Below the pieces are notes generated by a model. That model was not told the DNA's origin. It was given only the letters and a program-made list of their open reading frames with translations, and ran no database searches. Made by a program: the position numbers and the translations under genes. Below, piece by piece: positions 34,388 to 42,644 of a stretch of DNA of 64,000 nt (within the stretch, counting starts at the first letter, position 1; every line of letters starts with the position of its first letter). Source of the DNA: CALMEC01 sp964628685 (lineage in GTDB: Bacteria > Actinomycetota > Thermoleophilia > Miltoncostaeales > Miltoncostaeaceae); the NCBI GenBank assembly GCA_964628685.1, contig CAZVNM010000001.1:186001-250000 (forward strand), read 5' to 3'.

Positions 34388-35052
34388 CGCGCCGAGGCGA
34401 TCAGGCCCACCGCGGCGTCGGTCGTCGCCAGACGCACACGGTCGAGGTCCGCCCAGTGGGCGAGCGTCGCATCGCGCTCCGACGCGTCCAGCTCCCGCAC
34501 GGCATCGGTCACGACGACGATCTCGTCGATGGCGTCCATGCCGTGGAGGATGTCGACGGCCCGGGCCACGCAGATCTCGGTGACGACGCCGAACACGACG
34601 ACCGTGCGGGGCGGGTCGATCTCACCCAGGTACCTGACCGCGTTGGGGTTTGCGGTGAAGGGCGTCGCGTTCTTCAGGAAGAGGACCTCGCGGGCGCCGC
34701 GGGTGCGCTCGGCCAGGGTGTCGACGTCCAGCTCGTCCTCGTAGGGGATGACCACCGCGTCGCGCTGCCGGGATTCGGACACGTGCTCCGCGCCGGGCGT
34801 GCCGCGCATGCAGTGCGGCGGGTACGTGGTGCGGAAGTCGGGGGAGTCGGGGTCGATCTCGGCGTCCGAGAGCTGATGGTCGTCCTGCGTGGCCAGGTGC
34901 CGGGCACCCACCGCCGCGGCGGCCTGGATGAGCCGGTCCCAGTTCTCCCGGATCGCGAGACGCTCGGCGCCGGGGACGAAGAGCGCCCCGTCGGGATCGC
35001 AGAAGTCGCGCTGCGTGTCGACGTTCAAGAGTGCGATGGGATGGGTGCTCAC
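34384..35052 (-). CDS. Isochorismatase-family cysteine hydrolase (nicotinamidase-like)
   Basis: A 222-residue hydrolase. The catalytic triad is readable: Asp in LNVDTQRDFCDP, Lys in FLKNATPF and Cys in GVVTEICVAR. The DDHQLSDAEI segment could supply metal ligands as in nicotinamidase PncA. It probably hydrolyses an amide such as nicotinamide, but other amidohydrolase activities are possible. It starts at GTG 35052, with GAGGAGG four bases upstream, and is coupled to the DUF1028 gene. Confidence 0.85.
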   Translation of the reverse strand: MSTHPIALLNVDTQRDFCDPDGALFVPGAERLAIRENWDRLIQAAAAVGARHLATQDDHQLSDAEIDPDSPDFRTTYPPHCMRGTPGAEHVSESRQRDAVVIPYEDELDVDTLAERTRGAREVLFLKNATPFTANPNAVRYLGEIDPPRTVVVFGVVTEICVARAVDILHGMDAIDEIVVVTDAVRELDASERDATLAHWADLDRVRLATTDAAVGLIASAR

Positions 35053-35254
35053 GCGTCCTCCTCGGAGGGTTCGTCATCGGTGCGGGGATCCGCCCCTCCA
35101 GATCCTCCACCATCCGCCGTGCGCGCGCATGTGGTGTGGGCAATGGGACAGGTCCGCGGTGGCGCGCCGGAGGTCGGCGACCCGCGGGACGCACGTGACG
35201 GACCGGTCCTGCCACCGGGTCCTCCACCTCAGACCGTGACGCGTGTTGGACGAT

Positions 35255-35328
35255 GGGCGCGGCAGGACTCGAACCTGCGACCCGGGGATTATGAGTCCCT
35301 TGCTCTGACCGACTGAGCTACGCGCCCG
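35255..35328 (-). tRNA. tRNA with CAU anticodon (Ile2 or elongator Met)
   Basis: A 74-base cloverleaf on the minus strand. It has a perfect 7-bp acceptor stem (GGGCGCG with CGCGCCC), a 4-bp D stem, a 5-bp T stem with loop TTCGAGT, discriminator A73, and no encoded CCA. The anticodon loop is CTCATAA. The anticodon stem has four pairs plus an A27-C43 mismatch. The T arm and variable region resemble bacterial tRNA-Ile2 (lysidine-modified CAU) more than elongator tRNA-Met, and the short variable region with standard acceptor pair excludes initiator tRNA. Identity needs the genome-wide CAU set. Confidence 0.95.
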
Positions 35329-35418
35329 CGGACCGCAGCCTAGTCGCTCACCCCCACCCGCTCGCATCCCGGCGCGCACCGGTGACGACGCCCGTCGCCG
35401 GCGGGTTCGTCCGACGGT

Positions 35419-35943
35419 TCAGCGGGCGATCCTGCGCACCGAGTCCCAGGTGCGGGTGGTGATCTCCCTGCCGAACGCCCGCTCGATCACGCCCATGAAC
35501 CCGCCGGCCTTCGGCCCCGGCACGTACGAGCAGTACGCCTCCAGGCCCCGCACGCCGTGGATGACGGCGTCGGGACTCGTGATCGGCAGGTCGGGTGGCT
35601 CCGTCGGCGCGTCGAGCAGGAAGATGACCACCCGCTTGGCGTCGTCACGCACTTCCCAGGCCGTCCACGGGTCGGCGTCCAGCAGACCGCGCAGATGGTC
35701 GATGGGACGCAGGATCGTGAGGAACGGCCGGCCCAGGCGCTCCTCGAGCGCCGCCTCGGCACGGCGACGCACCGTCGTCTCCGCAAGTCGTCCGCCCGCG
35801 GTGAACACGACGTTGCCGCTCGAGATCACCGTGCGCACGTCCTCGAACCCCGCGGCCTCGAACGACGCGCGAAGGTCGGCGGACGGGGCGTTGGTGGGGC
35901 TCACGCCGCGGATGAGGGCGGCGTATGCGATCCGTGCCGGCAC
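35419..35943 (-). CDS. DUF1697 family protein
   Basis: A 174-residue protein. ALIRGVSPTNAPSADLRASF, the TVISSGNVVFTA segment and a C-terminal TTRTWDSVRRIA match DUF1697, a family of unknown function. I choose GTG 35943 rather than ATG 35952 because it lies seven bases after a TACGAT box and gives the short N-terminus usual for the family; the ATG itself lies within the box. Confidence 0.85.
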   Translation of the reverse strand: MPARIAYAALIRGVSPTNAPSADLRASFEAAGFEDVRTVISSGNVVFTAGGRLAETTVRRRAEAALEERLGRPFLTILRPIDHLRGLLDADPWTAWEVRDDAKRVVIFLLDAPTEPPDLPITSPDAVIHGVRGLEAYCSYVPGPKAGGFMGVIERAFGREITTRTWDSVRRIAR

Positions 35944-35950
35944 GCGCCGC

Positions 35951-35956
35951 ATCGTA
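35951..35956 (-). promoter_or_regulatory. Putative -10 box, leaderless DUF1697 promoter
   Basis: TACGAT on the minus strand ends seven bases before the in-frame GTG at 35943 and overlaps the alternative ATG at 35952. Confidence 0.45.
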
Positions 35957-36008
35957 CCGGCCCTGGGCCCGGACGGTCAGGACCGCCAACCCGCGACGGG
36001 GATCCGCG

Positions 36009-36338
36009 TCAGTCGGCGAGCGTCTCGAGCGCGATGGCGGAGTGTGCGTAGGAGGCCCCCGCGCGCATCTCGGCCGCCACCCACACCGCCTCCATGATCT
36101 GCTCGTCGCTCGCACCGGCCCGCCGCGCCGCGCGGGTGTGTCCCCGGATGCACCAGGGGCACTGCGTGGTGTGGGCGACGGCGACCGCGATGAGCTGCTT
36201 GGTCATCCCGTCCAGGGCGCCGTCGGCGAAGACGGTGCGGCTGAAGGCCTCGAACGCATCGAGCGCCTCGGGTGCGAGCTCCCTGCGGCGCGCCGCGATC
36301 TGGGCGGAGGTCGGATGGTCGTGGGACGCGTTGGACAT
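36009..36338 (-). CDS. Carboxymuconolactone decarboxylase/AhpD-like protein
   Basis: A 109-residue helical protein with TKQLIAVAVAHTTQCPWCIRGHTRAARRAGA. The CPWC redox pair and downstream His are those of AhpD-type alkylhydroperoxidases within the carboxymuconolactone-decarboxylase family, quoted here in two parts (TKQLIAVAVAHTTQ then CPWCIRGH). It probably acts in thiol-dependent peroxide removal. AAGGAG lies eight bases before the ATG at 36338. It is a single gene. Confidence 0.88.
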   Translation of the reverse strand: MSNASHDHPTSAQIAARRRELAPEALDAFEAFSRTVFADGALDGMTKQLIAVAVAHTTQCPWCIRGHTRAARRAGASDEQIMEAVWVAAEMRAGASYAHSAIALETLAD

Positions 36339-36602
36339 GTCGCGACTCCTTCGCTCGGGTGCGTCCGCCCGACGGGCGCGCGGTCCGGGCCCGACGTGCC
36401 GTCGTGTGACGGGATGTGATCGGCCGGCCGCACCCGGCAGGGAGATGGGCCGGCCCCACTTCACGATAGGACGCCGGCACGTCGCGCCGGCGCGTCATGT
36501 TGACAGGCAACGGTCGCACGACGCCGGACCGGGCCTGCGGGCAGCGTCTGTCGTCGGGGTTTCGGCGACCCGTCGATCGTCCCATCGTCCACACCCGTCC
36601 AC

Positions 36603-37148
36603 ATGCGCTCGACGGGACGTCCGGGAGGAGCGGCCACGGTCGCGCGCGATCCACATCCACACGACGCGACGGCCGACGATCCGGTCGCGCGGGGGATCCG
36701 CAATCCGTGGCACTGGCTGATCGCGCTGGGCGGTGTCCAGGTGGTGGCCGGTGGGCTGGTGGCAGCGGTCACCGGACCCCTCGACCTGTCGCGCGGCAGC
36801 TGGCTCGCCGCCTACCTCGTGCTCGTGGGCGGCGTTGCCCAGTACGTCATGGGGAGCGTGGGGACGGGACTCGATCTGGGCGTCGCGCCCTGGGCCTGGG
36901 TCCAGCCGGTGGGGTGGAACGTCGGCAACGCGGGCGTCGTCACGGGCACCCTCGCGGACGAGCCCCTCATCGTGGACGCGGGCGCCGTCGTGCTGCTGGT
37001 GGCGCTCGTCACCGCGCTCGCGAGCACCCGCGGGGCCGCGCCCACGACGCATCCGGGCCGGTGGCTCCTGCTCGGCTATCGACTGGTGCTCCTGGCGGTG
37101 GCGGCCGGCCTGCCGGTAGGCGTGGTGCTGGCCCACATCCGCGCCTGA
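36603..37148 (+). CDS. Small polytopic membrane protein
   Basis: A 181-residue protein. After a polar N-terminus of 35 residues it has five hydrophobic segments beginning near HWLIALGGVQVVAGG. No conserved catalytic residues are recognised. The first ATG of the frame is used, but the polar leader may be too long. A TTGACA lies about 100 bases upstream without a convincing -10. Function is unknown. Confidence 0.6.
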   Translation: MRSTGRPGGAATVARDPHPHDATADDPVARGIRNPWHWLIALGGVQVVAGGLVAAVTGPLDLSRGSWLAAYLVLVGGVAQYVMGSVGTGLDLGVAPWAWVQPVGWNVGNAGVVTGTLADEPLIVDAGAVVLLVALVTALASTRGAAPTTHPGRWLLLGYRLVLLAVAAGLPVGVVLAHIRA

Positions 37149-37158
37149 CCGCGATGGG

Positions 37159-37521
37159 TCAGGCGTGGGTGAGGATGTCGGCCAGCACCTGCGCCTGACT
37201 CAGCTCGAGCTCGCGGGTCGCGGTCATGAGCACGAGGACCCCGTCACGGTGCAGTTCGCGCAGATGGTCGAGCGCCCGCGCCTGCTCCCCGTCCGACAGC
37301 TCGTCGCGGTACCGCCGCACGAACTCATCGTGACGATCGGGGTCGTGCCCGTACCAGCGGCGCAGGTCGGTGGACGGCGCGACCTCCTTCAGCCATTCGT
37401 CCCACGGCGCGTCGGCCTTGCGCTGTCCCCGCGGCCAGACGCGATCGACCATGACGACCGTCCCGGCATCCGGACGGCCGTCCTTCACGTGGGTCACGTC
37501 CACCCGATGCGCGCGCGTCAC
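37159..37521 (-). CDS. DUF488 family protein
   Basis: A 120-residue protein. VMVDRVWPRGQRKADAPWDEWLKEVAPS and LRRWYGHDPDRHDEF (two separate blocks) are diagnostic for DUF488, small proteins of unknown function with conserved Arg, Trp and His residues. The GTG at 37521 overlaps the Crp/Fnr gene stop (GTGA), so it is the second gene of that operon and may belong to its stress regulon. Confidence 0.87.
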   Translation of the reverse strand: MTRAHRVDVTHVKDGRPDAGTVVMVDRVWPRGQRKADAPWDEWLKEVAPSTDLRRWYGHDPDRHDEFVRRYRDELSDGEQARALDHLRELHRDGVLVLMTATRELELSQAQVLADILTHA

Positions 37522-38285
37522 GACTCGACCGCCTCCTTCCCGCCGGCGGCGACCGCGCCGCGGTCGTCGTCACGCCGTTCCCAGACGTCCCACGGGACGG
37601 TGATGATGCGGTCCTCCGTCAGGACCCGCCCCTCGCGCCGGAACCGGCCCAGCAGGATCGTCACCGATTCGCGCGAGCCGCCGATGAGGGACGCCCACTG
37701 AAGATGCGTCAATGGGACAGGAAGTGAGACGCCCTCCGGCGTCGCGATCCCCAGGCGCTCCATGAGCGCGATGAGCCGCGCCCAGAGCCGGTCCTCCAGC
37801 TGCATGTGCCCGACACTGGTGACGATCTCGCGAAGGAGGGCGATGCGTTCCGACAGCACCACCGCCAGATCGAGGCCGAATCGCGGGGCGCGCCCCATCA
37901 GCGCCCCGACCACCTTCTCGGAGAGCGGCGTCAGCTCGACGTCATCCAGGGCGATGCCCTGCGGCGCCGGGGTGTCCCCCAGCGTCGAGTACACATCACC
38001 CGGTTCGGCGAACGCGACCATCATCGTCCACCCGTCGCGCGGATGGGTCGACATGAGCGCCAGATGACCGCGACGCACCACGAAGAGGTTGCCGGGGGTG
38101 ACGAGGGCACCGTCGAGGTGACCACCGGGATCGAGCGACAGGAGCGGCAGCAGCCGCTCGAGACGGTGGACGTCGTGCGGATCGACACCGCCCATGAATC
38201 CGAGATGGGACAGCGGCAGACGACGGTCGCGACGCGACTGCGCCGCGACGCCGCTGCTCGACGAGGAGAAGCGATCGAGGGTCAT
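37518..38285 (-). CDS. Crp/Fnr-family transcription regulator
   Basis: A 255-residue regulator. The N-terminal half is a degenerate cyclic-nucleotide-binding-like barrel (LFVVRRGHLALMSTHP...). A long dimerisation helix follows (IALLREIVTSVGHMQLEDRL), then a C-terminal winged helix, LTHLQWASLIGGSRESVTILLGRF, which is the Crp/Fnr recognition helix. No Fnr-type Cys cluster is visible, so the signal is unknown; heme, NO or redox sensing are possible. AGGAGG lies nine bases before the ATG at 38285. A palindrome at 38380-38401 may be its own operator. Confidence 0.85.
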   Translation of the reverse strand: MTLDRFSSSSSGVAAQSRRDRRLPLSHLGFMGGVDPHDVHRLERLLPLLSLDPGGHLDGALVTPGNLFVVRRGHLALMSTHPRDGWTMMVAFAEPGDVYSTLGDTPAPQGIALDDVELTPLSEKVVGALMGRAPRFGLDLAVVLSERIALLREIVTSVGHMQLEDRLWARLIALMERLGIATPEGVSLPVPLTHLQWASLIGGSRESVTILLGRFRREGRVLTEDRIITVPWDVWERRDDDRGAVAAGGKEAVES

Positions 38286-38379
38286 TGGAGTCGACCTCCT
38301 GGTGATGGCGATGGTCCGCACCGCCGGATGTCAGTCGCCAACCACGGACACCCGCCGTCGGCGATGCCGCACGTACCGT

Positions 38380-38401
38380 CGGTCACAGGTTGTCGTGACC
38401 G
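38380..38401. promoter_or_regulatory. Palindrome in the divergent Crp/Fnr intergenic region
   Basis: CGGTCAC (38380-38386) and GTGACCG (38395-38401) form a perfect 7-8-7 palindrome between the divergent starts at 38285 and 38452. It is a candidate operator for the adjacent regulator. Half-site orientation differs from the classical TGTGA-N6-TCACA CRP site. Confidence 0.4.
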
Positions 38402-38451
38402 GTCCATCGTTGCGACGGCCGCAATGAACGCGACCGGGAAAGGAGCCGGAA

Positions 38452-38706
38452 ATGTCATCACAGAGCACCCTCCGCCCGCACCGCGGGTCGTTCGTCAACG
38501 GTCAGAATCTGCTCCCGCGTCACCCCGAGAACCACCCGCGTGGCGACTTCGCCGCGGGTTCGCGCGATCGTCGCGACGACGCGATGCACGAGGGGACGTT
38601 CGCGCAGGGTCAGAGCGTGTGGGAGCACCACCCCGAAAACCACCGTCGTGGCGACTTCGCCGCCGGCCAGCGCGTGCGTCGTCCGCGCGTGGCGCACGGC
38701 GTCTGA
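38452..38706 (+). CDS. Small repeat protein with G-x-F-x-x-G-Q motifs
   Basis: An 84-residue Arg/His-rich soluble protein. Residues 12-36 and 48-72 are a duplicated 25-residue unit sharing HPENH and RGDFAAG. Within them the heptad G-x-F-x-x-G-(Q/S) occurs four times (GSFVNGQ, GDFAAGS, GTFAQGQ, GDFAAGQ). No known domain is recognised. AAGGAG precedes the ATG at 38452. It is divergent from the Crp/Fnr gene across the palindrome at 38380, so it may be under its control. Confidence 0.75.
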   Translation: MSSQSTLRPHRGSFVNGQNLLPRHPENHPRGDFAAGSRDRRDDAMHEGTFAQGQSVWEHHPENHRRGDFAAGQRVRRPRVAHGV

Positions 38707-38810
38707 CACCCGCCGCACGGCACTGCCCCGGACGGACGCGGGGCGTCGGCGGTCATCACGGCCACCGGCGCCTCTCCGGGCTGCGCGACCGTCGTCCGTG
38801 CCGACGATGA

Positions 38811-39473
38811 TCATGGATCCGTCGCCGGGCGGTCCGGCAGGTTGCGCAGGCGCCCGAGGGTCACCGCGCCGAAGAGGGCGACGGCGGCGCTCGCCAGGAG
38901 CAGCGTCACAAACGCGACGTTGGGAAACGGCCGGTACCCCACCCAGTTGAGCGTGCCGCGGATCTCCGCCGGTTCGCCACCCACCGTGAGCGGGATGCGA
39001 TAGTCGCGGATCCGCATGGGCTCTGCGCGGTCGGTCACCTGTGGCGGGACGCCGGCGGGCCGATACTGGGCGCGGTGCTCGAACCAGACGAACCGGCCCC
39101 CCTCGCCCACCCTCACCCACGCCGGCGGCGCCGACGCGTCCTCCCGACCGCTCGGACGGGTCCGCCCCCACCGGTCGTTGTTGAGCGGCGCCGCCGGTGA
39201 ACGCACGTTCATGAACACCGGTCCACGCGATTCGATGCGCAGGTAGGGCTCGCCCGCGACGCCATGCACGACGACCGTCCGGCCCGACCGGTTGACGAGC
39301 TCGACCCGCTCGTCCCAGTCGATCACCCGCAGGTCGATCCCGGTGGCGAGCCGCTCGGGGAACGGACCGGCGATCACCGACTCGAACGCATGTCGCCCCT
39401 CGTGGGCCGACGCGCCCGCGGGTGGGCAGAGGATCGTCAGGAGAATGCCGGTGAGCTGGATCCATCGTCGCAA
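38811..39473 (-). CDS. Membrane-anchored secreted protein in the heme-copper operon
   Basis: A 220-residue protein with a signal peptide (LTGILLTILCPPAGASA), a beta-rich extracytoplasmic body and a C-terminal helix (VAFVTLLLASAAVALFGAV). The first plausible start is TTG 39473, just after GGTGAG. It follows the cytochrome c gene by four bases, so it is the last gene of the oxidase/reductase operon. It may be an assembly or accessory factor for that complex; no family is recognised. Confidence 0.7.
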   Translation of the reverse strand: MRRWIQLTGILLTILCPPAGASAHEGRHAFESVIAGPFPERLATGIDLRVIDWDERVELVNRSGRTVVVHGVAGEPYLRIESRGPVFMNVRSPAAPLNNDRWGRTRPSGREDASAPPAWVRVGEGGRFVWFEHRAQYRPAGVPPQVTDRAEPMRIRDYRIPLTVGGEPAEIRGTLNWVGYRPFPNVAFVTLLLASAAVALFGAVTLGRLRNLPDRPATDP

Positions 39474-39477
39474 GCGC

Positions 39478-39927
39478 TCACCCGCCGCCGCTCGCGGCGA
39501 CGACGTACTCGACGATCTGGGTGAGCTCCGGTCCGGTGGCGAGGCCGGGCGGCATGGCACCGGTTCCGGTCCCGCCGTTGACGATCGCCTGCTCCACGAC
39601 GGCTGCGGCGGGCTTCAGCGTGTCCAGATTCGGCCCGATCGTGCCGCTGGTGCCGGCCTCACCCATCGTGTGGCACGAGCCGCACTTGGTGATGAAGGCC
39701 TGCCGCCCCTCGGCGGAGACCTCCTGCGGCACCGACTGGGTGGTCTCGGCTCCGGCGACGGGCGTCGTGGGATCGTCCGAGAAGTTGGTGCCGGCGACGA
39801 ACGCGACGACCAGGCCGACAAGCATCAGGAGGCCGACGGCGACGCCGACCAGCCATGCGCGGCCACGATCGATGCCGTCCATCGTCGGCGTGTCGTCGTG
39901 CGTCTCGACGGGGTTGGGATCGCTCAT
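39478..39927 (-). CDS. Membrane-anchored cytochrome c
   Basis: A 149-residue protein with an N-terminal transmembrane anchor (residues 25-46) and one c-type heme site, CGSCH (Cys82, Cys85, His86). The distal Met is probably in GAMPPG. It is exposed outside the membrane and is a likely electron donor to the CuA subunit of the adjacent heme-copper enzyme. The ATG at 39927 is seven bases after AGGAGG, which is better placed than GTG 39930. It lies directly between the subunit I gene and the secreted protein. Confidence 0.9.
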   Translation of the reverse strand: MSDPNPVETHDDTPTMDGIDRGRAWLVGVAVGLLMLVGLVVAFVAGTNFSDDPTTPVAGAETTQSVPQEVSAEGRQAFITKCGSCHTMGEAGTSGTIGPNLDTLKPAAAVVEQAIVNGGTGTGAMPPGLATGPELTQIVEYVVAASGGG

Positions 39928-39930
39928 CAC

Positions 39931-41952
39931 TCAGCCTCCTGAGACACCCGGGGCGAACAGCACCGCCATCCCGACCGACGCGATGAGCACCGTCCAACCG
40001 GCCACGCGCCCCAGGCGGGCACAGCCGGCGCCGGTGAGGAGACCGAAGACGATCATCACGAGGTGGTAGACGGCGTGCAGCAGGTCGTTCGAGACCAGGT
40101 CGTCGTAGATCAACGGGATCATCACAACCAGCATCACGAGCGGCGCGATCGCCACCAGTGCGAGGCCGGTGCCCATGCCGCCGGGGAACCGGCGAAGCAT
40201 GGCGGGGGTGGACGCGGCGGCGGCGGCGAGCATCGCGCCGCCGAAGAACTGCACGGCGTGCGTGAGGTGGTGCCACTTGATGTTCACCTCGGAGGCCTCG
40301 ATGAACGGCGGGTAGAGGACGAACATCGCCGCCACGCCGACCGCCACCATCGCGACCAGGCCCCAGTAGGTGACCACCATCGGACGGAACGGGGCCCCCA
40401 CACCGCGCGTGGCCACCACCGCCTCGGGCGGGTCGGCCACGACCGGGACGGTGCCGCGGCGCGCCAGCGCGACGCGGGCCATCCGCACGAACTCGACCAG
40501 CACGACGGTCAATCCGACCAGGAAGATGATGGCGAAGATGCTTCCCAGCACGCTCCAGACCGTCGTGCCCTCGGGATGCACCGCCCAGCGTCGCGGCACG
40601 CCGAGCGCGCCTGACACGTACCACGCGTACATCAGCCCGTACCCGCCGATCACCATCAGCAGCGGGCCGGCGATCGCGACGCGCTTGCTCGCCGTCTGGC
40701 CGCTGGAGCGTTCCAGCAGGTAGGCGACGAGGCCGATCACCCAGAGCGCCACGCCCATCAGCAGATAGCTGTGGAAGTGCGCCGGCACCCACAGGGTGTT
40801 GTGGAAGCGGAAGTTGACCGGGATCAGCGAGTCGAGGACCGCGCCGGCCCCGCCGAACGCCCACCCCACGAACCCCAGGAAGAACAGCACCGACGTGAGC
40901 GTCCACCGGAAGCGTGAACCCCAGATGAGCACCATGCCCGTGTAGATGGTGATCACGGCGACCGGCAGGGCCGCGGCGGACGACGCGACGAGGCCGATCA
41001 CGTGGAGCGCACCCGGCTGGACGAAGTCCATGTACAGGTGGTGGAAGTAGGCCGTCATCACGAAGACGATCGTGGCCAGCCACCCGACGACGAGCACCTT
41101 GGTCGTCTTCCACTTGCGGCCCGCGTACATGGGCACCAGCACGTAGAGCATGCCGGCGGCCAGGTAGATGATCAGGTTGGCGATGGCGTGACCGAAGAAG
41201 TAGGTCACGTTCTTGGCCCACAGGGTGTCGATCACGACCCCGTCGTCGATCGCACGACCGAAGAGGGCGCCCATGATCGTCATTCCGGCGGCGCTCGTGA
41301 TGATCCCCTGGATCGCGACCGCGGTCGTGGCGAGCACCTGCGGGGGTGGGGCCTCGGAGGCGAGCCCACGCATCCAGCGGATCCCCAGGGCGCCGGCCAG
41401 TCCACCGTAGGTCTCGGTGACCGCGCGCAGCATGTCGATGCAATAGATCATGAACGCGGCGCCCACCAGCGACATGCCGAGCAGGAAGCACACCGTCGCC
41501 CAGGTCCCCCACATCCCGGCGGCCGCGTACGGGAGCGGATACAGGAAGGTCCAGGCGGCGGCGAACCCGCCGAACACCACCGACACCAGGACGAGCACGA
41601 CCCCGACCACCAGGGAGACGTAGGCCGCGGCGGCCACACGACCGTCCAGCCGTCCGATCGTGGAGCGCACCACGTACCAGAGGCCGCCCATCATCGACAG
41701 CAGCACGCCCGCCAGCATGCCGGCCGCGTGCAGGGTCATCACGCGGTAGAACCACGCGTCCGAGACGCTGAGCAGATCGGCCTGGTTGAGCCGCATGAGC
41801 AGTCCGAGCAGGGCCATGAGCGCGAAGAGCACCAGGCCGGTCACCCCGAACCACAGGCCCACGCGGCGCTGTGTCCCACCGATCACGGGGTCGATGGCGA
41901 CCGCCGACGGGTGGATGGTCGTGGGTCGACGGGTCGTCTCGGCGGTCGTCAT
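39931..41952 (-). CDS. Heme-copper reductase subunit I with Asn at the active-site Tyr position
   Basis: A 673-residue integral membrane protein with at least 14 helices. All six metal-ligand His residues align with heme-copper oxidases: His75 and His394 for the low-spin heme, His392 for the high-spin heme, and His255, His304 and His305 for CuB. The helix-VI motif HPEVY is replaced by HAIAN (255-259), so Asn259 stands where the cross-linked Tyr of oxygen reductases is found. That residue is needed for O2 reduction in the known A and B families, so a nitric oxide reductase of the CuA type is a serious alternative to an oxidase. The ATG overlaps the subunit II stop (ATGA). Confidence 0.88.
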   Translation of the reverse strand: MTTAETTRRPTTIHPSAVAIDPVIGGTQRRVGLWFGVTGLVLFALMALLGLLMRLNQADLLSVSDAWFYRVMTLHAAGMLAGVLLSMMGGLWYVVRSTIGRLDGRVAAAAYVSLVVGVVLVLVSVVFGGFAAAWTFLYPLPYAAAGMWGTWATVCFLLGMSLVGAAFMIYCIDMLRAVTETYGGLAGALGIRWMRGLASEAPPPQVLATTAVAIQGIITSAAGMTIMGALFGRAIDDGVVIDTLWAKNVTYFFGHAIANLIIYLAAGMLYVLVPMYAGRKWKTTKVLVVGWLATIVFVMTAYFHHLYMDFVQPGALHVIGLVASSAAALPVAVITIYTGMVLIWGSRFRWTLTSVLFFLGFVGWAFGGAGAVLDSLIPVNFRFHNTLWVPAHFHSYLLMGVALWVIGLVAYLLERSSGQTASKRVAIAGPLLMVIGGYGLMYAWYVSGALGVPRRWAVHPEGTTVWSVLGSIFAIIFLVGLTVVLVEFVRMARVALARRGTVPVVADPPEAVVATRGVGAPFRPMVVTYWGLVAMVAVGVAAMFVLYPPFIEASEVNIKWHHLTHAVQFFGGAMLAAAAASTPAMLRRFPGGMGTGLALVAIAPLVMLVVMIPLIYDDLVSNDLLHAVYHLVMIVFGLLTGAGCARLGRVAGWTVLIASVGMAVLFAPGVSGG

Positions 41953-42479
41953 GGCGTCACCTTGAAGTTGCGGACCATGCGGTGGTGACCGACACCGCAG
42001 AACTCCAGGCACGCGATCACGTAGTCACCGGGTTTCTTGAGGGTCACCCGCATCGTGTTCTCGTATCCCGGCATCGCCTGGACGACGCCCATGAGCGTCC
42101 CGTCCGGGTCGTACAGGCCGATCCCGTGGTTGACGTCGCTCGAGGTGACACGGAACGCCACGGTGGTGCCGGACGGCACCTCGGCGGGCTGGACGGTCCA
42201 GTTGAACTGGTAGCCGGTGACCGACACCTCGGTCTGCGCGCCCTCCGCACCCTGCGCCGGCAGGAACACCAGCGAGAGCACGACCGCCGACCCCAGGAGC
42301 ACGACGAGGAAGACGAACCAGTACGTGCGGAGGCGGTAGCCGGTGCCGGCGACCGTCTCGTACTCGACGTTGCGTCGTGCCTGGCGCGCGACCGCGAAGA
42401 AGATCGCGAAGAGGACCAGCGACACCACCACGAAGAGCACCAGGATCGCGATCTGGAATCCACCGAAGCTCAGGCGCAT
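41949..42479 (-). CDS. Heme-copper enzyme subunit II with CuA site
   Basis: A 176-residue protein with two N-terminal helices (residues 8-30 and 53-72) and a periplasmic-side cupredoxin domain. The complete CuA site is visible: His118, Cys157, Cys161, His165 and Met168 in CLEFCGVGHHRM. It would accept electrons from a cytochrome c and pass them to subunit I. It is the first gene of the operon, preceded by AGAGGA, and is divergent from the ferredoxin gene across a palindromic operator. Confidence 0.92.
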   Translation of the reverse strand: MRLSFGGFQIAILVLFVVVSLVLFAIFFAVARQARRNVEYETVAGTGYRLRTYWFVFLVVLLGSAVVLSLVFLPAQGAEGAQTEVSVTGYQFNWTVQPAEVPSGTTVAFRVTSSDVNHGIGLYDPDGTLMGVVQAMPGYENTMRVTLKKPGDYVIACLEFCGVGHHRMVRNFKVTP

Positions 42480-42644
42480 GGGAGTCCTCTCTCGTCGGAA
42501 CGGGACTCGGGAGCGGTCGCGGGGTGGGGATCGACCCCGCGACCGGCACCCGGGCGTCCGGGTCGATCGCCCGTGGTGGGACTGTTGCGGGCGACGCGAC
42601 GGGACAGCGGTGGCGTCAACCATGAGCGTTGGCCGAACACCCCA

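Noticed and set aside
36498..36511. TTGACA and the short inverted repeat GTTG-ACAGG-CAAC as a promoter/operator
   Set aside because: No -10 element at 16-19 bases and arms of only four bases; too weak to annotate.
38458..39465. 335-codon minus-strand frame
   Set aside because: Shadow of the secreted-protein gene and the microprotein. Composition is Arg/Ala-rich and no domain is visible.
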